DNA from: Ceratorhiza oryzae-sativae
Taxonomy: Eukaryota > Basidiomycota > Agaricomycetes > Cantharellales > Ceratobasidiaceae
Reading direction: 5' to 3'
DNA: 64,000 nt
NCBI GenBank assembly: GCA_030998015.1
Contig: JARWMV010000045.1
Coordinates: 50,183-114,182, forward strand
Below, piece after piece: positions 54,725 through 64,000 of this stretch. The stretch's first letter is position 1; every line of letters begins with the position of its first letter. The notes beneath the pieces are model-generated. The model was not told where the DNA came from and made no database searches. It saw only the letters and a program-made list of their open reading frames with translations. The translations under genes and the position numbers were made by a program.

Positions 54725-56640
54725 ATGTCACAGAGACCACAAACTCGATCTCAAAGCAGAGTGGCAAATAGTAGGCCACAATCACCCAATCCCATTGCTT
54801 CCCCAGAGGCTGAAGGTAACCCAGATGAGACCCTCCAAGGAATGCCAGGGGGGTTGCCACAAAACCCATGACCAGTGGCTCAACCCAACCCCACTCAGGC
54901 CCCCATCCTGGGAGGGGAAATAGGGGGAATACCACTCCGCAGCTGTCAACTGCCAATTCACCTGATAAATCCAGACCCAGAAGATATCTCAAATCCAGAG
55001 AGGGATGAGGTAGAAGATATGACCCAAACCATATACGAACAAGGCATGGCCTTGGCAGAAGAGGCGAGGACACAACCCCAGCCAGGTCCCAGAACCATAG
55101 CCACTGCCAACCCTATTCACACCATTGCCACAGCCATCAGGGCAGGGCTCAAGGAACATAGAGACAATAATCATAGGGAACTAGAAAAGGCAATCATGGG
55201 TATAAATCAGTGTCAAATATCACTAACCCGACAAGAAGGAAATGTGGACTGGATGGTAAGGTCAATGGAAACATCCAACAAAAATGTCCTCTATGTGGCA
55301 AAAAACCAGGACAACCTAAAAGCAGAAATGGGGAACCTGATAAAAGAATTAAAGGACATCTCCATGGAAATAAACTGGGTACTGGGAATGCAAGAGTGAA
55401 AGCTCGAAAGCTTAGAGAAGAGAACCAAAAACACAGGGGAGATCCTAATTGCACTAGAACAATGGGTAACCGATCTAGGAAATGAGCTCCAGAAAACAAT
55501 TGAAGCAGGAAGGCCAAGGGAAAGGACAGAAGAAACCAGGGGAAGAACTAGGGTGGTCATAGGAAGCCCCTCACAATCCCCCTCAGCCTCCCCGGTACGA
55601 ACACCCTTTCTGGGAAGAACCTTCCAGGCTGAGTCCACAATAAGACCCTGAACAGAACCCCCATCCCAAGCAAACCAACCTACCCTTGCTGCAAACCACA
55701 CTCCTAAGGAGGCGAGACTAGGGAGACCCAGCAAATTTAATGGGAAAAAGGGGAAGGAAGCAGAGAACTTCATAATCAGCATGGAACTTTTCTTTGCTGA
55801 CTATGACGAATCAGCCTTTGATGACCGAAAAAAGATATCTGCTGTGTTAATGAACATGGAGGATGGGGAAGCAGCAAACTGGGCACAACCTTACTGCCGG
55901 AAACTACTAGCAGGCGAACACACAGGTATTCTTGCATCCTGGAAGGATTTCAGGAAGGGATTCCTGGATGCTTTTAATGACCCAGTCATAAAGGAAAAGA
56001 CCATCTGGAAACTAAGGAAATTAACACAGACCAAGAGTGCATTGGATTATGCTACCCAATTCTGGATCCTGATCCAAGAGGTAGACTGGAACCAGGAAGC
56101 CCTCAAGGACCAATTCAGGGAAGGGTTAAAACCTGAAGTATGACAAGAGATCTTAAGGATTGAAGTACTGGCAAATGAGGCTGAAGGTCCATCATATACC
56201 TTAGATCAATTAATCGACTTTGCCTGCAAAATGGACGACATGCAGTTTGCAAACCAGAAAATGAATACAAGGACCAGCAACTCATCAAATTCAACCTGGG
56301 CACCAGGAAATACAAACAAGGGGGGAACAAGCCTTTAGGGACCAGCGGCAAACAGGGGAATACCCAAACCAACAACATGGTAAGGATACCAAACAGTGAA
56401 AAGGACAGGCGAAGGAAAGAAGGACTCTGTATCAAATGCGGTAAATCAGGGCATGTCCTGAAGGAGTGCCGAGGCCAGTGGACCTACGACAAAGCTAAGA
56501 TACAAGGGAAGGCCAGCAGACAAGTTGAGGAAGAAAGCAGCTCTGAGTGGAAAACTAATTGGTCCTACCACTTCCATGTTGGAGGACCCCAATATAACCC
56601 CTACTGCAGATGTATGTTACCTCAAGAAGTCTAGTAATCA
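54725..56640 (+). pseudogene. Gag of copy B, multiply interrupted
   Basis: The ATG at 54,725 opens MSQRPQTRSQSRVANSRP, soon stopped by a TGA near 54,868. In-frame reading resumes to 55,399 and again further on. The gag core (ENFIISMELFFADYDE, ASWKDFRKGFLDAFNDP) and a CCHC knuckle (CIKCGKSGHVLKEC at about 56,431-56,472) are recognisable. A TGA near 56,141 stands where copy A has CAA, and a frame change occurs near 56,310. Confidence 0.85.
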
Positions 56641-57199
56641 ATCAATAATATACACTACGGTAGAGGGAATCATGGAACCAGCAAAGACGCTGATTGACTC
56701 AGGATCTTCAACCAACTTCATCGATAAGGCCTATTCAAGGGAAAAAGGGATTCCAACCACTCCCCTCAAACACAAGAAATCAATTGTGGCCATTGATGGA
56801 AATGAAATCAAGGATGCCATAGAAGAAAGGGCAGAACTAAACATCGAAGTGGAAGGGAAGACACTAAAATGCTCCCTTTATGTAATGACCCTAGGTGACA
56901 CAGACATAGTCCTAGGGAAAGAATGGCTTGAAGAAGCAGAACCTATCATAGATTGGAAAGACCTTACCATCTCATACCCAGACGAAATCAAGGCAAGGGC
57001 AGCAAGTGAAAGCCTACAAATCCCAGAAGAATTTAGGGATTTTGAAGACCTATTTGGGGAAGAAGGTTTCCGAGAACTTCCACCCCACCGAGGTAACCTA
57101 GACTTCAAAATGGACCTGATCGAGGGAGCGGAGCTGCCAAAGCCTGCAAAGAGGTACAGTATGTGCCAGCAGAAACAAAGGCGCTCAGGGAGTACCTAG
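56525..57199 (+). pseudogene. Protease region of copy B
   Basis: This open segment of 224 codons contains the aspartic protease site TLIDSGSSTNFIDKAYSR and the second-half motif DTDIVLGKEWLEEAEP. It leads toward reverse transcriptase (FKMDLIEGAELPKP) and then changes frame near 57,160. Confidence 0.88.
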
Positions 57200-58886
57200 A
57201 GGAGGAACTAAGAAACGGGAAAATAAGGCCCAGCCAGTCAGTTGTAGCTGCACCCTGTTTCTATGTGAACAAAGCAGATGGAGGGCTTAGGTTGGTAGTC
57301 GACTACCGTAAGATGAATGACATCACCAAGCCAGACAGGTTTCCACTTCCAATCCAAATAGAATTGATTGAGAGACTGAAGGATGCAACCATCTATTCAA
57401 AAATGGATGTTCGATGGGGGTTCAACAACATCAGGGTAAAAGAGGGAGACGAATGGAAAACAGCTTTCAGGACAGGAGAAGGCCAGTTTGAATGCTTGGT
57501 CATGCCATTCGGAGTAAAAGAAGGACCAAGAACCTTTACCAGGTTCATGATGGAAAAGTTCCGTGATATATAGATGATTATGTGGTAATCTACATGGACG
57601 ATGTACTAGTGTTTTCCAGAAACAGGGAAGAACACGTACAACATGTCAGGGAAGTGTTAAGAAGAATGAGGGAAAACCACCTCTTCCTCAAACCACACAA
57701 GTGTCAGTTCTTTGTGAAGGAGGTAAGCTTCATTGGAATTGTCATATCCCCAGAAGGGATATCGATGGAAAAGGAAAAGGTAAAGGCAGTTCTAGAATGG
57801 CCAGAACCTAACACAGTAAAAGAAGTCCAAGCCTTCCTAGGCTTCGTGGGGTTCTATAGAAGGTGGATAGAGAAGTTTAGTACCTTAGCCAAACCCCTCA
57901 CAGATCTCACCCAAAAAGATGTCAAATTCCTGTGGGAAAGAAAACAACAGGAAGCATTTGAAGCTATCAAAGAAGCAGTAGCAAGAGAACCGTCCTGAAT
58001 CCACCCAAACCCAAACAGGCCATACATACTGGAAACAGACGCCTCAGGAGTGGCCATGGGGGCAGTACTAAGCCAAAAGGGTGATGACAACCGATTGCAT
58101 CCAATTGCCTTCCTATCGAAGAGCTTCACCCCACCAGAGAAAAATTATGACACCTACAACAAGGAGTTGCTTGCAATTGTTAGGTCCTTAGAGCACTGGA
58201 GGTTATACTTAGAAGGGACAGAGGAACCTATTGTGATATACACTGACCATAGGAACCTCCAGTACTGGCAAAATGCCCAGATGTGGAATAGAAGGCATGC
58301 CAGATGGTATCTCACTCTGGCACCCTTCAATTTTCAGATTGTGTATAGACCAGGGAAACTCTCACAGAAGCCAGATGCCCTTTCCAGAAGGAGCGACCAT
58401 GGGGATACCCCTATGGAACCACAGATCATGATTCCAGAAGAAAGGTTCATAGGTTTCATGGCAGAAGTACAGGGGAATTTCTGGGAAGAGCTTAAAGAAG
58501 CTCAGGAAGAAGACGAATCTATCAGATCCTTAAGGCTGAGCGTGGCAAATAAAGAACAACTACCGCCCTCAGTACAGAAGGAATTTAGACGGTATGAAAT
58601 GAAGGAGGGCCTATTAAGGTATGACGATAGGCTCTACATCCCAGATGACAAGGACTTGAGGTTGAGTCTCCTTGAGGAGTGCCATGACGCCCCTGTGGCA
58701 GGTCATCAGGGACAAGCCCGAACACTAGAATTACTATCAAGGGATTACTATTGGCCAGGAATGAAGGCCCAAGTAAACCGATACGTGGAATCTTGTGAAA
58801 CATGTCAAAGAAGCAAAGGACACAAACAAGGCACTCCCCTGAAGTCCTTACCAATCCCATGGAAACCATGGGCAGATGTCATATGA
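57163..58886 (+). pseudogene. Reverse transcriptase, RNase H and integrase zinc domain of copy B
   Basis: Three frames together cover this part: 57,163-57,573 (DYRKMNDITKPDRFPLP, MDVRWGFNNI), 57,582-57,998 (YMDDVLVFSRN, FLGFVGFYRRWIEKFS) and 58,050-58,886 (RNase H, then GHQGQARTLELL and CETCQRSK). Small deletions near 57,575 and 57,995 cause the frame changes; copy A is intact at both places. Confidence 0.9.
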
Positions 58887-59385
58887 TTTCATTGTCAAAT
58901 TACCTCTCAAAGGGGTACGACAGTATCTTGACAGTTGTAGATCGCTTCTCCGGCAGGCCCATTTTGTACCATGTCTGGAGAGCACCAATGCAGAAGAACT
59001 GGCAGAAATATTCATAAGGGAGGTATGGAGACATCACGGGACCCCAGAAACCACTGTCTCAGACCAAGGACCAACCTTTAACAGCCAATTCCTAAAAGCC
59101 CTATACAAAGGAATTGGGACAAAGCCCAGATTCTCCACTGCCTTCCATCCAGAAACAGATGGTCTGTCGGAAAGGACAAATCAATGGGTAGAAGGGTTCT
59201 TAAGAACCTTCTGCAATTATAGACAAGATGATTGGGTAAAATGGTTACCCATTGCTGAATTCTGCCATAACAACCACGTAAATGCTACAACAGGACAAAC
59301 CCCATTTGAAACAGTATATGGAAAAAACCCAAGATGGGTTGTCTGAGAGGGAGAAGAACTGTCTGAGGCACCCACTGCAGACAAC
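58876..59385 (+). pseudogene. Integrase core of copy B
   Basis: The core shows the second Asp in TVSDQGPTFNSQF and the Glu in ETDGLSERTNQW. The first Asp lies in a different frame near 58,935 because of small deletions. A TGA at about 59,344 replaces CGA of copy A. Confidence 0.88.
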
Positions 59386-59982
59386 ATGCGTAATCAAATG
59401 GAAAAGGTATGGGATGAGGCAAGAGCCTCAATGGAATTACACCAACAAATGGAAAAGAAAGGGAGGGAATTCAAGGTAGGAGACAAGGTTTGGCTGCTCC
59501 TAACAAACCTCTCGTCCAAGAGACCCTCCAAGAAACTGGACAACCGAAAAGGGGGGCCTTTTGAAATCACAGAAAAGATCTTATCCCATGCATATTGCCT
59601 GGACCTACCTAAAACCATACGTGTACACAATGTATTCCATGTAAATCTCCTCTCACCATTCACAGAAGATAAAGACTTCCAAAGAAGGCAGGCCAAACCA
59701 CCACCAATCATAACGGAAAAAGGAGAGGAGGAATACAAGGTGGACCACATTGCAAATGATGAATGGCAGAATGGCAAGCTGTTTTACCAAATCAGATGGA
59801 AGGGCTACAACCCAGTAGAAGACACAATGGAATGTGCCAGCAAGTTTGCTGACATGAAAGAGATTCTAAATGACTTGCAAAGGTGCTTACCAGACACACC
59901 AATGCCAGTCAAGACAAGTCAGCACTCAGGTGACTCGAAAGGCAGGCCAAAGAGAACCAAACAAGGATCTGGAAAGCTTTAA
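59386..59982 (+). CDS. Integrase tail and chromodomain of copy B
   Basis: This open frame holds the GDKVWLLLTNLSSKRPSKKL block, HNVFHVNLLSPFTEDKDF and the chromodomain EEEYKVDHIANDEW then FYQIRWKGYNP. It is uninterrupted here, unlike copy A where a solo LTR splits it near 59,625 (copy B numbering). It ends in the basic tail KGRPKRTKQGSGKL. Confidence 0.88.
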   Translation: MRNQMEKVWDEARASMELHQQMEKKGREFKVGDKVWLLLTNLSSKRPSKKLDNRKGGPFEITEKILSHAYCLDLPKTIRVHNVFHVNLLSPFTEDKDFQRRQAKPPPIITEKGEEEYKVDHIANDEWQNGKLFYQIRWKGYNPVEDTMECASKFADMKEILNDLQRCLPDTPMPVKTSQHSGDSKGRPKRTKQGSGKL

Positions 59983-60889
59983 AAAGAGCCATCCAGGATA
60001 CCCAAGAAAGGCCAGAGCCTGCTCTACCACCTCACTTGCACCACAACACACCTGCGAAACCCCAAAACATGCCTTTCGTCACTCACCCAGTCGCACATCC
60101 CAACCGTTACACACCACTTGCTGAAAATCAGGTGGCCCCACTTTGGCAGCCACCCACCACCAGGCAGCCAGCACCCTACCCTGGCAGGGAAAATCGTCCT
60201 AAACCAGGGATGTACTGCTCCAGTGTGGAAGACGCCCAGAGGTACGCCGAACAACTGTTGCCAGGGGCTAACCTAGTGTACATCCCAAAGAAGTTAAGGG
60301 ATGAAAGGAACTGGATTGACAATGACAAGTACCTGGATCCCAGGTTAGGGGTCCTGACATGGCATGGAAGCCGGAAGCCAACAACAAGAAACGCCTTGTA
60401 AGAACACCAATGTATGTTGTTGACAATATTGTGGGACCAACAGTCGACGTGGTGACCAAGGCAGCAAGACAACAGAGGAGGGCCACAGGCCAAATGGCAG
60501 ACAGGGGGGACTGGGAGGTGGAGCGCCAGGCAAAGGCATTGCTGGAAGAATGGAAGTTGACACCAGCTGCACCATATGTGGGACTGCTTGAAGCAACTAC
60601 CACTGATGAGATGTTTACTGCTATCAGGACGAAGCAGGCAAACATGAGCAACTTCCGAAATTGGGTGAAGGTGCACCCAAACAAAAACACCAATTACAAC
60701 ACTGATATGACAAGCCTTACATCAAGCCTAGAATCACTGGTCGTGGCTGAGGAAGAAGCCAAGCCAGAAATAAAGGAACCCACCCTGGACCCAGCTGCGG
60801 AGGAAGCCAAACAGGACTGGGACCAGTGGGAAAACAAGCTTGTCGAAGCTCTGGAGGAGGTGCCACTGTTGGAACCAACCCCCATATGA
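59870..60889 (+). pseudogene. ORFX of copy B
   Basis: The copy B counterpart of ORFX is spread over frames 59,870-60,124, 60,036-60,401 and 60,359-60,889, so at least two indels break it. The folded part (TPMYVVDNIVGPTVDVVTKA, YVGLLEATTTDEMFTAI) and the acidic C terminus remain. Many differences from copy A are conservative, which hints that the protein was once selected. Confidence 0.7.
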
Positions 60890-60971
60890 CCACTTTGCCT
60901 CCCACAAATTGTCTCCCAAATGAATAAGAGTTTTATTTTTCTTTTACACACCAAACTTAATACATTTCCTT

Positions 60972-61513
60972 TTACTCTCTATTTTTACGTTTGCCCTTGA
61001 GGGGCCGGGTATAGGGCTTCTTGCCCCTTTTATCCTTCTTATTGGTCTGAACAACTGACCAGGTAGTGGGCTGCAGCCAAGGAGCCTCCCCCCCTGGGAA
61101 GTCGGCCATGTAGTTCTGGAAACACCCAGAACCAGACGCTGCAAAGGGCGAAGCCTCATCAAACAAGGGAGCAGAGCCCTCCTCGAAGAATTCAGCAAGA
61201 GCAGCCTGGTGAGACCGCTCCTCAAAGGACTTGTAGTCCTGATCAACAAGCGCCCAGACACGCTCAAGGGTGGCCTCATGGGCCCGACCATCAAGGAGGA
61301 TGCGCTCTTCTACAGAACAAGTTAGCTATGTGAGAACAACAAAGAACGAACACACATACCTGGCACCCCACAGAAGAACCAGTCCCCAACACCTCCATAG
61401 AAGTCTTCAAGGGAGGCGTCGCACACAGCATCACAGTAGGCGCAGTACTCCCCCTCAGGGAGAGACCAGCAGGTGCAGTCAAGGGGATTGTAGTTAAGGG
61501 AAATAACACGCAT
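60972..61513 (-). CDS. ORFY of copy B, antisense intron-containing gene
   Basis: Exons 61,360-61,513 and 60,972-61,309 join to 163 codons across a 50-bp intron (61,310-61,359) with the same splice signals as copy A. The Cys pattern (CTCW, CAYCDAVC, WFFCG) is identical. The two copies differ by small compensating in-frame length changes near the C terminus (KRGKKPYTRPLKGKRKNRE here). It stays open in a copy whose gag, pol, ORFX and Rep are all broken. Confidence 0.75.
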
Positions 61514-61991
61514 AGTAAAGACGGGATGAGGAAGGAAAACAACAAAACCACAAACATTAAAAAATCACAGTGCAACACAATAACTTGCACAAACATCAAA
61601 ACAAGGTCTGGTCAGGTGACACCAACAGACACATGACCATCTGCCAGAAAACAAACAACAAAGCACAGGAATCACATGACCTAGCCTAGTCACGTGACCA
61701 CCTGCCAGAAAACAAACAACAAAGCACAGAAATCACATGACCTAGCCTAGTCATGTGAATATACGCTATCCCCTAACTACCGGAGGGGTTGGAGAGGGGG
61801 CACCGACCAAAGTGGAGGAGCGGAGGCCCTGAGCGTAGCGAGGAAAAAGGCCGACTGGGGAATGCAGGAAGGGCACCCCTCGGAGATGCGTCATAACCAG
61901 CACAAGCCTACATCAGGAAACCACATGACCACAACAACCAGAGAGGGTATATCTAGGGGACACCTTTGGGGGTAAAGGGGGCCATCATCTC
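61514..61991. promoter_or_regulatory. Divergent intergenic region of copy B, candidate promoter and origin
   Basis: Two 61-bp units (61,635-61,695 and 61,696-61,756) repeat the CACATGACCTAG/CTAGTCACGTG inverted words, as in copy A. A GC-rich block follows at about 61,780-61,890, and a TATA-like GGTATATCTAGG lies about 40 bp before the Rep start. No canonical nonanucleotide stem-loop is visible. Confidence 0.45.
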
Positions 61992-63313
61992 ATGCCCTCC
62001 CCACAAGAGGCATCTACTTCTAAAAACACCAACAATGCTAAGCGAAGATGGCTTGAATGTGGGAACACCCCAGCCAAACGAATCAAGTGCAGGGCAGAGG
62101 TCGGCATCACCATCGCTGGCGCCCTCGGAATCAAGCTGAGCCCCCTCACCTGCTTCTACACAGCTTACGCTGATGGATCACGGGTCCAAAGAGCTGACCG
62201 AAACCGCACGGCCCCCCGATTCTGTGTCCAGACCAGGGCGGTGCTGCTGACCTGGTCGAAGCTACGCGATCAGCCCTCAAGTGGGCTCGCCACCCGATAT
62301 GAGGCATTCTGCCACCACCGACCCAATCACTGGGCAACCTTAGCTGTGGTCGAATGGCACAACCTGGAGGAGCCAAACTACAACCCAACCCGGCCCCTGC
62401 ATGTCCATGCCCTCTCCATCAGTCAGGAACAGAAGGGCGGGTGGAACACCCAGAATGCAGGGTTCTGGGACTTCGAGGGGCAACACCCCAACATACGGCC
62501 CAAAGACCTCAAGGACAGACCAGGAGGCAACCCAGCAAGGGATGCCTTCAACTATCTCTGGAAGGACGTTGGAGCTAATGGCAAGGAGATAGAGGACCTG
62601 ATGGCGGGGGACCTGACCTTGGAAAGGTTGGAGGAGATTTTGGTGAAGGGAAAGGGTGGAAAACGGTCAAGGATGGAGGCAGACTTGGAGGATGGGATGG
62701 AGATTGTTGCCTCAGCAACAAAACAGGAGTACTACCAGGTGTTCAAGCGCCTCTGCCCCCTCCAGATGGTGACGACGTGGAACTTGGTACGAGCATATGC
62801 CGAGTACACATACAAGGAAGACTGGGGTTGCATGCCTGCAATCCCTGTGGAGTTAGAGGTCCTGGAAGACTGGGAGCACATCGACCGAGCAGACAGATGG
62901 TTTGCTGAGGAGGTCGAGAAGAGGGGAAGAGGGGTGCGCCATCGCATCCTGGTGATAGAAGGAGAAACTGGAACAGGGAAAATGGCATATGCACGATCCA
63001 AGGGCTGCCACAGCTGGATGTGCAATGTGTGGAATATGGGCAACTTGTCGGAAGATGCTGACATTTGGATCCTGGACAAGGTCCAGTCGAACGGAAGTAC
63101 TTGCTCAAGGCCCTGAGCCAGTACGAGGCGACTTCACAGGCAGGTACGCGCATGTGAAATCATGAAGGTACGGCCAACAGTTATTCTGGGAAATAGCCGT
63201 CGGCAATCATGAAATGTTGGTTGGACATAGAGGGGGAAGAAGGGGACTTATGGGTATCAAGAAATGTGGAATGGGTGTATGCAGGAGGAAAGCCATTCTT
63301 TGTATTCCCTTAG
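61992..63313 (+). pseudogene. CRESS-DNA-type Rep in copy B
   Basis: The endonuclease half is readable in one frame: VLLTWSK, LHVHAL, FWDFEGQHPNI and FNYLWKD. In the helicase, Walker A reads GETGTGKM, with the usual Thr replaced by Met, and small deletions around Walker B (IWILDKV) and later destroy the frame, which stops at 63,116. Homology continues to a TAG at 63,311-63,313. The N-terminal stretch from 61,992 reads in a different frame from the copy A N terminus, and the copy A frame holds a TGA here (CGA in A). The breaks differ from those in copy A, so each copy decayed independently. Confidence 0.85.
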
Positions 63314-63450
63314 AATAATTTACGTACTGTACAACTTCTGCTATGCCCATCCAAACAGTTGGGGCATTCTGAGAAGAAGCAGACAAATCCTCACCCCTAA
63401 ATAACCTCCACAACAAAGAAAAGAAAAACAATCTCATGTAACAGAGAGGT

Positions 63451-63532
63451 TAAGGGTCTAGCCTGACTCAGCCTGACCTCATCGAACAATACTGAATCAG
63501 CAAAGGTTGTTGGTTCGAGTCCAGCACCCTTA
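63451..63532 (+). ncRNA. tRNA-like fold in the 3' region of copy B
   Basis: This 82-nt segment has a perfect seven-pair acceptor-like stem, TAAGGGT (63,451-63,457) with ACCCTTA (63,526-63,532). The T-arm GTTGG-TTCGAGT-CCAGC (63,509-63,525) abuts it exactly as in a tRNA, and GGTTCGAGTCC matches the RNA polymerase III B-box consensus. D and anticodon arms are unclear. The outer words ATCTCATGTA and TGCATGAGAT extend the inverted repeat. The length is closer to Ser/Leu tRNAs than to others. Confidence 0.55.
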
Positions 63533-63604
63533 ACCTCCTTGGTGCATGAGATTCCTTTTGCATAAGGAACTAAACCATGTCTCAAGGTCCCCCAAGACAT
63601 GTCC

Positions 63605-63614
63605 AAAGGGGGGG
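63605..63614 (+). promoter_or_regulatory. Polypurine tract of copy B
   Basis: AAAGGGGGGG lies four bases before the 3' LTR and would prime plus-strand DNA synthesis. Confidence 0.8.
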
Positions 63615-63618
63615 ATAA

Positions 63619-64000
63619 TGTTATGACCTGTCAAACGACATAACAAAACAACCAAATATTTCTACAGATTTATGGCATTTTTCCTAAGCGGAACAAGCAT
63701 AAACAAGTCACGTGACCTCAGCGCTTAGCCGGCACTTACGGTGGTTACCCTGAACTTGCTCCAGCATTTCTCTCCATTGTTACTTGGAGCAGGAGTGAGT
63801 TGTCACGTGATCTTGGCGCTTACAGCAGGATCACGTGACCTCAGCGCCTACGGTGGTTACCCTGAACTCGCTCCAGCATTTCTCTCCCTTGTTACTTGGA
63901 GCGAGGAGCAAGTTGTCACGTGATCTGGCGCTTACAGAAGGGTCACGTGACCTCAGCGCTTACGGTTGTTACCCTGAACTCGCTCCAGCATTTCTCTCCA
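63619..64000 (+). repeat. 3' LTR of copy B, cut by the window end
   Basis: The LTR begins TGTTATGACCTG and carries the same U3 modules as 53,850-54,603, including CACGTGA boxes and CTCGCTCCAGC words. About 370 bp, including the TATA block and terminus, lie beyond the window. Confidence 0.9.

Larger units (their letters stand above)
53850..64000 (+). mobile_element. Copy B of the Rep-bearing gypsy retrotransposon (3' LTR runs off the window)
   Basis: Copy B has both LTRs, the second cut by the window end, and the full gene order: gag, protease, reverse transcriptase, RNase H, integrase, chromodomain, ORFX, antisense ORFY, Rep, tRNA-like fold and polypurine tract. The part seen is just over 10.1 kb. 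The five bases before the 5' LTR are GCAGA; the matching duplication would lie outside the window. Coding regions are broken in many places by TGA stops and small deletions, more so than in copy A. Confidence 0.93.

Overview
This window looks like a repeat-rich, low-gene-density stretch of a filamentous basidiomycete genome, probably an Agaricomycete; the species is not identifiable from the sequence. The evidence is short GT-AG introns of about 48-68 bp with CTAAC-type branch points, chromodomain-bearing Ty3/gypsy elements, an F-box-like gene and a TET/JBP-like dioxygenase relic. No bacterial features, rRNA genes or confident ordinary tRNA genes are seen.

Layout. 0.7-5.8 kb and 12.8-13.7 kb are the two halves of one minus-strand multi-exon gene of unknown function, split by a full-length Ty3/gypsy chromovirus (element C, 5,818-12,762, target duplication CATAT). 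13.7-18 kb holds repeats and gene relics. 18-25.4 kb carries an uncharacterised gene, a sirtuin, a small unknown gene and an F-box-like gene. 25.4-31 kb has a LINE RNase H relic, a TET/JBP-like 2OG-Fe(II) dioxygenase, a PIF/Harbinger relic and an unknown gene. 31,407-37,117 is a full-length Ty1/copia element (target duplication GAAGA). 38.5-39.35 kb is an array of about ten hairpin repeats separated by unique spacers.

The centrepiece is a second gypsy family present twice in opposite orientations: copy A (40,424 to about 49,662, minus, 5'-truncated and carrying a solo LTR of family C) and copy B (53,850 to beyond 64,000, plus). Between the chromodomain and the polypurine tract each copy carries about 3.7 kb of extra genes in the same order: ORFX (sense, unknown), ORFY (antisense, with a 50-bp intron, open in both copies) and a Rep gene with HUH endonuclease and SF3 helicase motifs typical of CRESS-DNA viruses of the gemini/genomovirus type. 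A tRNA-like fold follows Rep. The result is an LTR retrotransposon with a built-in ambisense Rep/ORFY cassette that resembles the layout of a circular ssDNA replicon.

How the parts relate. Both gypsy families have a primer site complementary to their own predicted mRNA 5' end (Tf1/sushi-type self-priming), whereas the copia element has a site matching the anticodon arm of initiator tRNA-Met. The LTR pairs of element C and the copia element differ only by transitions at CpG sites by my count, and many premature stops are CGA to TGA, so the host appears to methylate these repeats and they decay by deamination. Most transposon proteins here are therefore broken; ORFY in both copies and ORFX in copy A are the main exceptions.
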